In this document: positions 46,508 through 55,593 of the stretch, one piece after another
Layout of the letters: every line of letters begins with the position of its first letter
Numbering within the stretch: the stretch's first letter is position 1
Source: Paraburkholderia xenovorans LB400
GTDB taxonomy: Bacteria; Pseudomonadota; Gammaproteobacteria; Burkholderiales; Burkholderiaceae
Assembly (NCBI RefSeq): GCF_000013645.1
Contig: NC_007951.1
Location: 868,001-932,000 of the forward strand
Length of the DNA: 64,000 nt
Reading direction: 5' to 3'
Notes under the pieces: model-generated
The model's input: the letters and a program-made list of their open reading frames with translations, nothing else
Database searches by the model: none
What the model was told of the DNA's origin: nothing
Position numbers and translations under genes: made by a program

Positions 46508-47786
46508 TGTATGGACCGGAGACATGGGTAACAGGTGTGCGGAGACATGGGTAACACTCTGGGCGAGCGAATCGCCTGGAGCCGGTTATGCCCTGGAACC
46601 CGAGAGACACCATGAATTTGCGTCTGGAATTCGTTCAACTGGCCTCGCAGGAAGGCGCCAACCGTCGTGAGTTGTGTCGGCGTTTTGGCATCAGCCCGAA
46701 GACCGGCTACAAGTGGCTCGATCGCCACGCAAAGGGTGGCGACACCGCGCTGACGGATCATTCGCGACGGCCCCAGCAGAGCCCGGCACGCACGCCACCG
46801 TCGGTCGAGCAGCGGGTGGTCGAACTGCGGCGGGCGCATCCGGCCTGGGGTGGACGCAAGATCAGCCGACGTCTGTGCGATCTGGGTCAAACGGATGTGC
46901 CCGCGCCCAGCACCGTGACCGATATCCTGCATCGACACGGGCTGATCGAGCCGGCCGCTTCCGCCGCCGCCACGGCCTGGCAGCGCTTCGAGCACGCGCA
47001 GCCCAACGATCTCTGGCAGATGGATTTCAAGGGCTGGTTCGACCTGCAGGACGGACGGCACTGTTCGCCACTGACCATGCTGGACGATCATTCGCGCTAC
47101 AACGTGACCCTCGATGCCTGCATCAGCACCGACACCCGGATCGTGCAGCATCATCTGGAGCGCACGTTCCGCCGCTACGGGCTGCCGCTGCGCATCAACG
47201 CGGACAATGGTTCGCCGTGGGGCAGCCCCAGCCAGCCGGGCCAGTTGACCGAACTGGCCATCTGGCTCATCCGGCTGGGCGTGCGACTGTCGCACAGCCG
47301 CGTGGCGCATCCGCAGACCAATGGCAAGGAGGAGCGGTTTCATCGCACGCTGAAGGCCGAGGTGATCGCCGGGCGCCATTTCAGGGACCTGCGCAGCGCC
47401 CAGCAGGCGTTCGATGAGTGGCGCTCGGTCTACAACCACCAGCGCCCGCATCAGGCGCTGGACATGGCGACCCCGGTTACGCGCTATCGACCGAGCCCGC
47501 GTGCCTACCCCGAGAGCCTGCCGCCGATCGAGTACGGCGCAAACGACCACGTGCAGTACGTGAAGTGGAATGGTGAACTACGCTTCAGGAAGCAGCGCTT
47601 CAAGGTATCGAGCGCATTGCATAACCTGCCCGTGGCCATCCGGGAGCGCGTCGGTGAAGAGAACTGCTACGACCTGTTTTTTGCGCATCACCGTTTCGGA
47701 ACCATCAACCTGAGTCCGCAGGAGTGAGCGGAGCATGTGTTACCCATGTCTCCGCACACCTGTTACCCATGTCTCCGGTCCATACA
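46508..47786 (+). mobile_element. Complete IS481-family insertion sequence (1279 bp)
   Basis: Perfect 50-bp terminal inverted repeats lie at 46508-46557 and 47737-47786, with outer ends TGTATGGACC...GGTCCATACA. Each end contains the 16-mer GGAGACATGGGTAACA twice, 23 bp apart, probably transposase subsites. One transposase gene fills the interior and is intact. Flanks GGCCG and GTGCT show no clear target duplication. It lies between the tpsB gene and the second C4-like module, just outside the proposed attR. Confidence 0.93.
46588..47727 (+). CDS. IS481-family DDE transposase
   Basis: 379 residues. The N-terminal helix-turn-helix (RRELCRRFGISPKTGYKWLD, about 28-47) is followed by a second HTH region. 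An rve integrase core has the catalytic residues in LWQMDFKG (Asp about 145), INADNGSPW (Asp about 205) and NGKEERFHRTL (Glu about 245). All three are present, so the element should be active. A later ATG at 46612 (MNLRLEF) is an alternative start. Confidence 0.93.
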   Translation: MPWNPRDTMNLRLEFVQLASQEGANRRELCRRFGISPKTGYKWLDRHAKGGDTALTDHSRRPQQSPARTPPSVEQRVVELRRAHPAWGGRKISRRLCDLGQTDVPAPSTVTDILHRHGLIEPAASAAATAWQRFEHAQPNDLWQMDFKGWFDLQDGRHCSPLTMLDDHSRYNVTLDACISTDTRIVQHHLERTFRRYGLPLRINADNGSPWGSPSQPGQLTELAIWLIRLGVRLSHSRVAHPQTNGKEERFHRTLKAEVIAGRHFRDLRSAQQAFDEWRSVYNHQRPHQALDMATPVTRYRPSPRAYPESLPPIEYGANDHVQYVKWNGELRFRKQRFKVSSALHNLPVAIRERVGEENCYDLFFAHHRFGTINLSPQE

Positions 47787-47999
47787 GTGCTGTAGTACTT
47801 CATTCGCGTGCTTGCCTGGGAATTTTCGGAAATGGTGGTGGCGCGCGAGTTTTAGCTCGCGCGGGTGATCACTCGCGAAGCGATCCGCTCTAAACTTAGT
47901 TCGCCGTCGTTCAAGGACGGTCAGGCTTGACAGCCTGGAAACCAAACCCGCACGCTTGCCCGGGCAAGCATGTGCGTCTGTTTCTGCACGTCCCTTTTG

Positions 48000-48090
48000 C
48001 AATGGGCGGGCCGTGATAGGGAGACCTTCGGGTCTGCTGGTTTGGTTTGGTGCCAGTCTGTCAACCTTGTCACTGTGCCCGCTCACCACC
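48000..48090 (+). ncRNA. C4 antisense RNA-like structured RNA, copy 2
   Basis: Outer stem GGGCGGG (48004-48010) with CCCGCTC (48078-48084). The inner hairpin is AGACC-TTCG-GGTCT (48022-48035), where copy 1 has GAGCC-GAAA-GGCTC: both arms changed together and one stable tetraloop replaced another. GGTT (48039-48042) faces AACC (48063-48066). GTCAACCTTG and GTGCCCGCTCACC are conserved with copy 1. It precedes the helical-protein gene at 48140. It lies outside the proposed attR, so it may belong to an older, decayed element next to the first. Confidence 0.6.
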
Positions 48091-48139
48091 GCGTAAGCGC
48101 GTGTGTGGGCGATCGAATACGTTTCAGGGAGATCGCGCC

Positions 48140-48592
48140 ATGACTAAATCCGTCAAGCATTCACGCACCACGTCGCGCCCACCCGTTGATGCATTTCAAT
48201 ACGAAAAACTAGCCTTATCCGCATTCGGACTGGTTGAACGGCAGCTAGGCCAACTGGACAAACTGGTCACGCTTGCGGCTTCGATAGTTAGGAATCCGGC
48301 TATAACGCGAGAAGAAAGACACCGACAGCGGAGATTGCTGGAAGTGCTGGTGGACACCGTCGAGGACTACCAACGCGAAGTCGAGAATGACCGTGAGTTA
48401 TACCAGGTGATCGCGCTCGATTCGAAGGGCATTCCTCAAAGCCACATTACTGCGCGCCACGCGACAGACCTTCTGGATAAGGCGACGCGGACAGCAACAG
48501 ATAGCCGTGAACGTGCGGGCGGGAAGAGAGTGATGGCGAATGGGCAGGTGCGATTTAAAACGGTCACGCGTCGTACTGCGACGGCACACTGA
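48140..48592 (+). CDS. Small helical protein downstream of C4-like RNA, copy 2
   Basis: 150 residues from ATG 48140, with AGGGAG upstream. The start MTKSVKHS resembles the MNKSAKAP start of the 33404 protein. Helices follow (ALSAFGLVERQLGQLDKLV; RRLLEVLVDTVEDYQREV; LYQVIALD) in the same order and spacing as there. A C-terminal basic tail is extra. No membrane segment. The stop is followed within 4 bp by the heptamer tandem array. Function unknown; target of the upstream RNA is a hypothesis. Confidence 0.6.
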   Translation: MTKSVKHSRTTSRPPVDAFQYEKLALSAFGLVERQLGQLDKLVTLAASIVRNPAITREERHRQRRLLEVLVDTVEDYQREVENDRELYQVIALDSKGIPQSHITARHATDLLDKATRTATDSRERAGGKRVMANGQVRFKTVTRRTATAH

Positions 48593-48594
48593 CA

Positions 48595-48684
<90 letters not shown>

Positions 48685-49108
48685 CACGACTCGGAACTCG
48701 AAACTCGAAACTCTGAACGAAGCGCGGGTCACAAATGTGAGGTAAGGCGCAGCGTATGCGCCTGAAGTGTTCGAGGTACCTGCTCAACGGCGTCAGCGCT
48801 GGCAAGCGAACGTTAGCTGATACTGCGTCAACGCTTTTCGCCGCGACCCCGCTTAGTACCGGAGACAAATGGTGGCGACCGGAGGTTTTCAACGGCAACT
48901 CGCCGAGGCGAAGCCGACGGCCCCCACCACGCCAAGAAAATCCAGGGGGGTGAGCAAACCCTTCCGACGAGCGCGGAGCGCGAGGCGGGAAGAATGAGCG
49001 CCTTGTCACGAAAGTGGAGTGTGCGAGGGCGCAGATTCCAGATGCACCACCACCGCGACTGCGCGAGAGACCCACTTAAGAATTAGCGGTGTGAGCCGCT
49101 TTCTTTTG
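48685..49108. other. Intergenic stretch without a supported gene
   Basis: About 420 bases. A minus-strand frame of 132 codons crosses it, but it runs into the heptamer repeat and has no ribosome site or domain, so I do not call it. Nothing else is recognised until the hairpin repeat at 49109. Confidence 0.5.
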
Positions 49109-49200
49109 CCTACTTTTCTTTGCGGCTGGCAAAGAAAAGTAGGTGCCGCCCCGCACAGGGGCAACGCTAATGGACCACAAAGAAATCAAGGAAAGGCCAA
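49109..49200 (+). repeat. Intact copy of dispersed hairpin repeat
   Basis: A perfect 15-bp stem has arms CCTACTTTTCTTTGC (49109-49123) and GCAAAGAAAAGTAGG (49129-49143) around a 5-nt loop. The palindromic GCCCCGCACAGGGGC and the tail AACGCTAAT...ATCAAGGAAAGGCC follow. Partial copies in the opposite orientation lie at 23951-24011 and 46470-46507. It resembles a REP-like repeat of the genus. In this position it may also terminate transcription toward cbiX. Confidence 0.85.
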
Positions 49201-49233
49201 CGCCCCACGAGGGGGCAAACAGCCAAAACCCAA

Positions 49234-49605
49234 TCAAACCTGCCGCAGACAATACTGAGCCACAGCATCCAAAACCGCCTCATCCTCACCCACAGCAACA
49301 GCGCATTTAATGAGAACAGAAGGATGCAACGCCTGGCATTGCTCAATGACGAGAGGCAGATCTTTCCTGACATGCCCCCCTTGCCCAAAAAACACCGGCA
49401 CAACGGTAACCACATCACAGCCCTGAGCGACAAGCTCACCCAAAGCCGTAGGCAAATCCGGCTCCATCAACTCGAGAAACGCCAACGCCACAGGCCGTGC
49501 GCCAGCAGAAGCCTCCCGCAACTTGACAGCCAACCGCTCAAACGGCTCCCGCCACCGCACATCCCTCGCGCCATGCCCAAACAGAACGATACCGTGCATA
49601 GCCAT
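49234..49605 (-). CDS. cbiX: Short CbiX/SirB-type sirohydrochlorin chelatase
   Basis: 123 residues from ATG 49605, which has AGGAG 7 bp upstream; longer in-frame starts lie inside lptG. The length is that of the single-domain CbiX-short enzymes, which work as dimers. The metal-binding His are in FGHGARD (about residue 10) and FFGQGGHVRKD (about 75). It inserts Co2+ or, in this sulfur context, more likely Fe2+ into sirohydrochlorin to finish siroheme for CysI. It sits 11 bp behind lptG. Confidence 0.88.
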   Translation of the reverse strand: MAMHGIVLFGHGARDVRWREPFERLAVKLREASAGARPVALAFLELMEPDLPTALGELVAQGCDVVTVVPVFFGQGGHVRKDLPLVIEQCQALHPSVLIKCAVAVGEDEAVLDAVAQYCLRQV

Positions 49606-49616
49606 AGCAACCGCTC

Positions 49617-50765
49617 CTAATGCCGATCGACCCACTTCAACCCAACCAACCCAAGCACCAGATAAACCAACCCAGGCGTAGCCGCAGTCAACGGAGCAGG
49701 CCACGTATTCAGCGTGCCGATATGCGAGAACAGCGTATTGAACAGCTGAAAACTCATCCCCAACATGATCCCGCCGAAAACCTTCATCCCGACGACACCC
49801 GCCCGCGTATGCAGATACGCAAACGGCAGCGACAAAACCAGCATCACGAACACAGCAAACGGATACAACAGCTTGCGCCACAGCGCAATTTCATACCGCT
49901 GCGTATCCTGATGATTCTCGGTCAAATGCTGGATATACCGGAACAGATTGAACATCGACATGCGATCCGGCGACACCAGCAGCACCGAGAGAATCTGCGG
50001 CGTCAATTCCGAACGCAGCGAATACTCCGGCACCGCGACTTCCTTCGCACGATAAACCGGATTCAACGCGTCAGCGGGCGTGCCCGGAGGAGGGGGCACA
50101 TCGATCAATTGCGTATCGGTCACGCCAGTCAACTGCCAATGCCCCGGCGGCTGATACTTGCCACTTTTCGCGGTCCGCACATTGGAGAGCCGGAACTTCG
50201 AATCGAATTCGTAGATGCGCACATTGCTGATCGTCGCATCCGGCTTCAATTCGCCGACGTTCACGAAGCGCGTCACCTGCTCGCCATCCGCGCGCGCCGT
50301 CAGCGTATCTTTCACCCACACGCCCGACTCGAAATTACTCGACACCGAAGACCCCAGCGCCTCGAGCCGCACACGCTCCGACAACTGATCCGTGTACGGA
50401 CCAACCACTTCGCCGATCAGATAAGTCAGCAAAACCAGCGGAATGCCAATCTTCAGCAGCGAGCGCAGCGACTGATTCGTCGCAAGCCCGGACACACGAA
50501 AAATCGTGTACTCCGAATTCGCCGCCATCTGCGCAAACACATAGATCGCGCTGATCAACGCGGCGACCGGAATGATTTCGTAGAAACGCGACGGCGTCTG
50601 CAACGCGACCCGCAACACGGCGTACTGAAACTTGTAATTACCGTGCCCGACCGAATTCAATTCGTTGATCAGGTCGAAGAAAAAGAACAGACCCGAAAAC
50701 GCAAACAGAATAAAGATGAACGTGAGATAGATCTGACGCGCGAAGTACCTTTCATAGATGCGCAT
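49617..50765 (-). CDS. lptG: LPS export permease LptG
   Basis: 382 residues of the YjgP/YjgQ family. Three N-terminal membrane helices (starting RIYERYFARQIYLTFIFILF) are followed by a periplasmic beta-jellyroll (about 130-270) and three C-terminal helices. With LptF and the ATPase LptB it extracts lipopolysaccharide from the inner membrane and passes it to LptC/LptA. Its start lies 3 bp after the lptF stop. Confidence 0.92.
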   Translation of the reverse strand: MRIYERYFARQIYLTFIFILFAFSGLFFFFDLINELNSVGHGNYKFQYAVLRVALQTPSRFYEIIPVAALISAIYVFAQMAANSEYTIFRVSGLATNQSLRSLLKIGIPLVLLTYLIGEVVGPYTDQLSERVRLEALGSSVSSNFESGVWVKDTLTARADGEQVTRFVNVGELKPDATISNVRIYEFDSKFRLSNVRTAKSGKYQPPGHWQLTGVTDTQLIDVPPPPGTPADALNPVYRAKEVAVPEYSLRSELTPQILSVLLVSPDRMSMFNLFRYIQHLTENHQDTQRYEIALWRKLLYPFAVFVMLVLSLPFAYLHTRAGVVGMKVFGGIMLGMSFQLFNTLFSHIGTLNTWPAPLTAATPGLVYLVLGLVGLKWVDRH

Positions 50766-50768
50766 CGG

Positions 50769-51866
50769 TCAGGCTCCCTGCGAACGGCTGAACATTGCCC
50801 GCGTGAATAGCGGCCGGTTGCGCACGCGCAGCCAGAAAATGAACGCGACGATCGCCGCGACGATCACATGTAGGCCCACCAGCCCGACTGGGAACGACAT
50901 CTTGCCCTGCTCGATCCACGACTGCACCACGTTCAACAGATTCGAATACGTCAGATAGATGAGCACCGCCATCACCAGATTGATGGTGCGGCTGCGCCGC
51001 GGGTTCTGGTGCGCGAGCGGAATGGCGAGCAGCATCAGGTTGAGCGCAATCAGCGGCAACCCCGCGCGCCACGCGAATTCGGCAAGATTGTCGTCGGTGG
51101 GATTGCGCAGCAGCGTGAGCGTAGGCGTGCCGGTGGTGGTCGGCGTATTGACGACCGGCTGGCTCTGAATCTTCACGCCATAGCGTTCGAACTCCATGAT
51201 GCGGAAATCGGGCTGACCCGGCTGGCCGTCGTAACGTCGGCCGTTTTCCAGCACGACGAAGCGATCGCCGTTCTTACGCGTTTCCGTATGGCCGGTCTTC
51301 GACACGACCACGTTGACCTTGCCGTTCTCCGTGCTGGTCACGAACACGTTCTCGACGCGCGCCTGGTCGGGCGACATCTTCTCGATGAAGAACACGCGGT
51401 GGCTGGTGGCCGATTCGCGGAACTGACCCGGCGCGAGCAGCGAGACCTCGTCGCGCTGCTGGAAGCGCGCGCGGATCAGCTTGCTCTGCTGGTTCGACCA
51501 CGGCCAGCCGACGAACACGAAGAACATGATGAGGATGATGATCGGCGTGGCAAAAATGCCGATCGGCTTGATGAATTGCGTCAGACTGACACCGGACGAG
51601 AGCCACACGACCATCTCGGAGTCTTTGTACCAACGGGTCAGGACGAACAGGATCGACACGAACAGGGTCGCGACGAGCATGATCGCCAGGTAGCCGATCA
51701 CGGTCAGGCCGATCAGGACCAGCACGTCGCGCGGGTCGATCTCGCCCGAGGCCGCGAAGCCGACGATACGGATCATCATCGTCGTCAGCACGAGCGTGAG
51801 GAGAACCATGAACACGGCACCAGCCGTATACGCGAGTTCGCGCTGGAGGGAGCGTTCGAAGATCAT
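50769..51866 (-). CDS. lptF: LPS export permease LptF
   Basis: 365 residues, YjgP/YjgQ family. It begins [20 protein letters not shown], with three N-terminal helices to about 120, a periplasmic domain (about 130-260) and three C-terminal helices ([20 protein letters not shown]). Partner of LptG in the LptB2FG exporter. It is divergent from pepA with a 137-bp spacer, the conserved arrangement in many proteobacteria. Confidence 0.92.
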   Translation of the reverse strand: MIFERSLQRELAYTAGAVFMVLLTLVLTTMMIRIVGFAASGEIDPRDVLVLIGLTVIGYLAIMLVATLFVSILFVLTRWYKDSEMVVWLSSGVSLTQFIKPIGIFATPIIILIMFFVFVGWPWSNQQSKLIRARFQQRDEVSLLAPGQFRESATSHRVFFIEKMSPDQARVENVFVTSTENGKVNVVVSKTGHTETRKNGDRFVVLENGRRYDGQPGQPDFRIMEFERYGVKIQSQPVVNTPTTTGTPTLTLLRNPTDDNLAEFAWRAGLPLIALNLMLLAIPLAHQNPRRSRTINLVMAVLIYLTYSNLLNVVQSWIEQGKMSFPVGLVGLHVIVAAIVAFIFWLRVRNRPLFTRAMFSRSQGA

Positions 51867-52003
51867 TATTGATGATGAGAGGGGGCGCTCTCAGTGGCGC
51901 ACGGGTTGCTTCCCGTCACACCTCCGGTGCAGCCGCCGCGGGAAAAATAGCGGATAATTGCGGCTTTCATCCTAAGCCCAGATTTTATCCGAGGACAAGC
52001 GCG

Positions 52004-53530
52004 ATGGACTTTAGCATAAAAGCCTGTGATTGGACCAAAGGCTCGTCAAACGGTTTCCTGACTGGAAAATCCGATTGCATCGTAATCGGTGTGTTCGAGT
52101 CGCAAACCCTCTCGGGCGCGGCTCTCGAGATCGACGCGGCCACCAAGGGCCTGTTGACCCGCATCATCAAGGCCGGCGACATGGACGGCAAGGCCGGCAC
52201 CACGCTGTTCCTGCACGAAGTGTCGGGTATCGGCGCTTCCCGCGTGCTGCTGGTCGGCCTCGGCAAGCAGGACGCTTTCAACCAGAAAGCCTACGGCGAC
52301 GCCGCACGGGCCGCCTGGCGCGCACTGCTGTCCACCAAGATCGTCCAGGTCACCTTCACGCTGGCGCAACTGCCGATCCTCGAGCGTTCGGCGGATTGGG
52401 CGGTGCGCGCCGCGATCCTCGCGCTGCGCGAGCTGACCTACAAGTTCACGCAGATGAAGAGCAAGCCGGACACGTCGGCGCGTGCGTTGAAGCGCATCGT
52501 CTTCAGCGTCAACACGGGCGACGAGAAGGCCGCCAAGCTGGCCGCGAAGCAGGGCGCGGCGCTCGCCAACGGCATGGACCTCACGCGCGACCTCGGCAAC
52601 CTGCCGAGCAACGTCTGCACGCCAACCTACCTCGCCAACACGGCGAAGAAGCTCGCCAAAGACTGGAAGCTGAAGGTCGAAGTGCTGGGCGAAAAGCAGT
52701 GTGAAGCGCTCAAGATGGGCTCGTTCCTGTCGGTCACGGCCGGTTCGGTCGAACCGGCGCAGTTCATCGTGCTGCAATACCAGGGCGGCGCCGCGAAGGC
52801 CGCGCCGGTGGTGCTGGTCGGCAAGGGCGTGACGTTCGACACGGGCGGCATCTCGCTCAAGCCGGGCGAAGGCATGGACGAGATGAAATACGACATGTGC
52901 GGCGCCGGTTCGGTGCTGGGCACGTTGCGCGCCGTCGCGGAAATGGGCTTGAAAATCAACGTGGTGGGCATCATTCCGGCGGTGGAGAACATGCCGTCGG
53001 CTACGGCCACCAAGCCGGGCGACATCGTCACCAGCATGAAGGGCCTGACGATCGAAGTGCTGAACACGGACGCCGAAGGCCGGCTGATCCTGTGCGACGC
53101 GCTCACCTATGCGGAGCGCTTCAAGCCGGCCGCGGTGATCGACATCGCCACGCTCACGGGTGCCTGCATCATTGCGCTCGGCCACCACAACAGCGGCCTG
53201 TTCTCCAAAGACGACGCGCTGGCGGGCGAGTTGCTCGACGCATCGCGTGAAGCGTCGGACCCGGCCTGGCGCATGCCGCTCGACGACGAGTATCAGGATC
53301 AGCTCAAGTCGAACTTCGCGGATCTGGCCAACATCGGCGGCCGTCCGGCGGGCAGCGTGACGGCGGCGTGCTTCCTGTCGCGCTTCACGGAGGCTTACCC
53401 GTGGGCGCATCTGGACATCGCGGGTACGGCGTGGAAGAGCGGTGCGGCGAAGGGGGCAACGGGCCGTCCGGTGCCGTTGCTCGCGCAGTTCCTGATCGAT
53501 AGGGCCGCCGACGGTCGCGCCACGCAATGA
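52004..53530 (+). CDS. pepA: Leucyl aminopeptidase (M17)
   Basis: 508 residues from ATG 52004, preceded by GAGGA. The C-terminal catalytic domain has metal ligands and active residues in [16 protein letters not shown] (about 272-287), YDMCGAGSV and [14 protein letters not shown] (the M17 signature, about 354-367). It is a cytosolic, hexameric, two-metal aminopeptidase that removes N-terminal residues. In enterics PepA also acts as a DNA-binding cofactor in site-specific recombination. Confidence 0.94.
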   Translation: MDFSIKACDWTKGSSNGFLTGKSDCIVIGVFESQTLSGAALEIDAATKGLLTRIIKAGDMDGKAGTTLFLHEVSGIGASRVLLVGLGKQDAFNQKAYGDAARAAWRALLSTKIVQVTFTLAQLPILERSADWAVRAAILALRELTYKFTQMKSKPDTSARALKRIVFSVNTGDEKAAKLAAKQGAALANGMDLTRDLGNLPSNVCTPTYLANTAKKLAKDWKLKVEVLGEKQCEALKMGSFLSVTAGSVEPAQFIVLQYQGGAAKAAPVVLVGKGVTFDTGGISLKPGEGMDEMKYDMCGAGSVLGTLRAVAEMGLKINVVGIIPAVENMPSATATKPGDIVTSMKGLTIEVLNTDAEGRLILCDALTYAERFKPAAVIDIATLTGACIIALGHHNSGLFSKDDALAGELLDASREASDPAWRMPLDDEYQDQLKSNFADLANIGGRPAGSVTAACFLSRFTEAYPWAHLDIAGTAWKSGAAKGATGRPVPLLAQFLIDRAADGRATQ

Positions 53531-53588
53531 CGCAATGCAGTAAAGATGCAGGCCCGGCCGCGCAAGCAGTCGCCGGGCGGAGCCGCCG

Positions 53589-54005
53589 ATGACGAGAATC
53601 GACTTTCACTCGAACGTCGGCGATTCGCTGCTGTATGCGTGCCGCCTGATCCGCAAAGCGTATCAGGCGGGCCAGCCGACCATCGTGCTGGCCGAGCCGG
53701 CGCGCCTGAAGGCCTTCGACGAACAGTTGTGGACCTTCTCGCCGCTCGACTTCGTGCCGCACTGCATGGCGGGCACGCCGCTCGCCGCGCAAACGCCGAT
53801 CGTGCTGGCTTCCACCCTCGAGGATGTGCCGCATCATCAGGTGCTGCTCAATCTCGGCGCCACGGTGCCGGCGCAATTCGCGCGCTTCGAAAGATTGCTG
53901 GAAGTGGTCGGTAACGCACACGAGGAACTCGCTGCGGGCCGCGAGCGCTATCGCTTCTATCGCGATCGCGGCTATGCTTTGAACAACTACAAGCAAGGCA
54001 GCTAG
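53589..54005 (+). CDS. holC: DNA polymerase III chi subunit
   Basis: 138 residues. RIDFHSNVGDSLLYACRLIRKA at the N-terminus, LWTFSPLDFVPHC and NLGATVP are typical of HolC. It links the clamp loader to single-stranded-DNA-binding protein during replication. It follows pepA by 58 bp, a conserved gene order. Confidence 0.92.
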   Translation: MTRIDFHSNVGDSLLYACRLIRKAYQAGQPTIVLAEPARLKAFDEQLWTFSPLDFVPHCMAGTPLAAQTPIVLASTLEDVPHHQVLLNLGATVPAQFARFERLLEVVGNAHEELAAGRERYRFYRDRGYALNNYKQGS

Positions 54006-54093
54006 ACGCGGTTCCCCGCGTCGCGTGCCGGGTCTCAGGCATCCGGCGCGCACGCGGCCTGCTTCGGCTTCGACTCAAACACGGAGAGCGCAC

Positions 54094-54882
54094 GTGTCCG
54101 ATCCCAACGACGATTCGATCCCGGTTCTGCACGAGATTCTCGTGCAGGGTCATCCTGTGCAGGCGCGGCAAGCGTCGCATGATGCGGCTGGCTTCGATGC
54201 CCCGCGTGAGCCCGGTTTCAAGGCGGAGCCGGTACTGGCGCCACAGCCGGTGCTGACGCCGGAGCAGGTCAGATCCGTCCAGCCGGTGCATGCGGCCGAG
54301 CCGGAGCATGCGCAGGCGCCTGGGTTCGCGGCTCAACCGGTGCATGCGCAGGAGCCCGCGTTCGCGGCGCAACCGGTGCATGCACAAGAACCCGCTGCGT
54401 TCGCGCCGCAACCGCATGCGCAGGAAGAGGCCGCACACACAGCGCAGCCGTCGCATCCGGCCGATCATCATCATCCGAAGAAGCGCGCGCGGGCGCACCA
54501 CGCCGCCCAACCCCGGCACGCGCATGACGACGGGTACGTGCCGTCGGCGGGCGTGTTCGATCGGGCCGAGCCGGCCACGCCGCTGGAGGCGGGTTCGACG
54601 GTGCCGCCGGATATCGCCCGTGAAGGCGCCAGCGAGGCGCCGCTGGATCTGGACGCCGATGTCATTGCCGAACGTTTGCGCGGGCGGGTGGCGGAATTCC
54701 TCGCGAGCGACGGCCGGAGCATCATCGAAGATCGTTGCCGCGAGACCTTGCAGGCGCACACGGGCTGGCTGATCAATCAGATCACGCGCGAAGTGGCGCT
54801 GACGCTGGAAAAGGAAATGACCGGCTGGGTGCGTGAAGCGGTGCTGGAAGAGATCGCGCGGCGCGCTTCGGTCAAGGGCTGA
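54094..54882 (+). CDS. DUF2486-like protein with repetitive His/Pro/Ala linker
   Basis: 262 residues from GTG 54094, with GGAGAG 5 bp upstream. The short conserved start (SDPNDDSIPVLHEILVQG) and the C-terminal region (LDADVIAERLRGRVAEFLAS; ITREVALTLEKEMTGWVREA) are joined by a long low-complexity middle with repeats of QPVHAQEPAFA and an HHHPKKRARAHH stretch. I associate the layout with DUF2486 proteins found after holC in Burkholderia. Function unknown. Confidence 0.8.
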   Translation: MSDPNDDSIPVLHEILVQGHPVQARQASHDAAGFDAPREPGFKAEPVLAPQPVLTPEQVRSVQPVHAAEPEHAQAPGFAAQPVHAQEPAFAAQPVHAQEPAAFAPQPHAQEEAAHTAQPSHPADHHHPKKRARAHHAAQPRHAHDDGYVPSAGVFDRAEPATPLEAGSTVPPDIAREGASEAPLDLDADVIAERLRGRVAEFLASDGRSIIEDRCRETLQAHTGWLINQITREVALTLEKEMTGWVREAVLEEIARRASVKG

Positions 54883-55109
54883 CGGTGTGGCGATGAACGA
54901 AGAGGCTGACGGTGTACGTGAAGCGCGAGCACGCCGGGCGACGGACTGACAATGTGGCGTGAAGCGCGAGCACGCTGAGCGAACGGTGACGGTGCCCGCA
55001 AAGCGCGGACATGCCGAGCGGCGCTTGCTGGTCACGTCTGCTCGCCGCGTTGGCATGTCACATCGTTCACAAGCCAGACGCCCGCACCTGATCAACGTAG
55101 CCGAAAAGC

Positions 55110-55448
55110 TTATTTGAGCGTCAACACCCAGCTAGCCAGCGCAGCCGCCTGATCAGGCGTGAGTTGAGTGTTCGCGGGCATCGGCACCACACCCCATACG
55201 CCCGTGCTGCCGTCCAGAATCTTGCGCTTCAGATAATTGGCGGCATCTTCACGGCCGGCATATTTCGCGGCGACATCGCGCAGCGCCGGGCCCATGAAGG
55301 AGCGCGTGACCGAGTGGCAACTCATGCAGTTCTGCTGCTGGGCCAGCGCGAGGCCCGCAGCCTCGGCGTGCGCGGCCGGACTGCCGGCACTCAACGCGGC
55401 ACCGAGCACGACGGCGGCTGCAAGCGCTGTGTGCGACATTGATTTCAT
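55110..55448 (-). CDS. Class I cytochrome c (c-551/c5-like)
   Basis: 112 residues with a Sec signal peptide (about 1-28, after AHA). The haem-binding motif CMSCH is at about residues 40-44. The distal Met ligand is likely in VPMPANTQLT (about 90). It is a periplasmic soluble electron carrier of small size. It is convergent with the DUF2486-like gene across a 227-bp spacer. That spacer holds imperfect repeats of GTGAAGCGCGAGCACGC (about 54920-55015) and no gene. Confidence 0.88.
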   Translation of the reverse strand: MKSMSHTALAAAVVLGAALSAGSPAAHAEAAGLALAQQQNCMSCHSVTRSFMGPALRDVAAKYAGREDAANYLKRKILDGSTGVWGVVPMPANTQLTPDQAAALASWVLTLK

Positions 55449-55500
55449 TCTGGTCTCCGTCGGTGCGGGTGCCCGACTCGTGGTGCCAGCATTATAAAAG

Positions 55501-55534
55501 GAAAGGGGCGCACGGTTTCCCGTCCGCCCCTTTC
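55501..55534. terminator. Bidirectional terminator hairpin downstream of ilvD
   Basis: Arms GAAAGGGGCG (55501-55510) and CGCCCCTTTC (55525-55534). GCTTTT follows on the plus side; on the minus side CTTTTA follows the stem. It most likely terminates the minus-strand ilvD transcript before the cytochrome gene. Confidence 0.75.
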
Positions 55535-55593
55535 GCTTTTACGTAGCCAGGCGCGTACTCGCAGGGCCGCTGACGTATCCGCTGAACGCAGCT

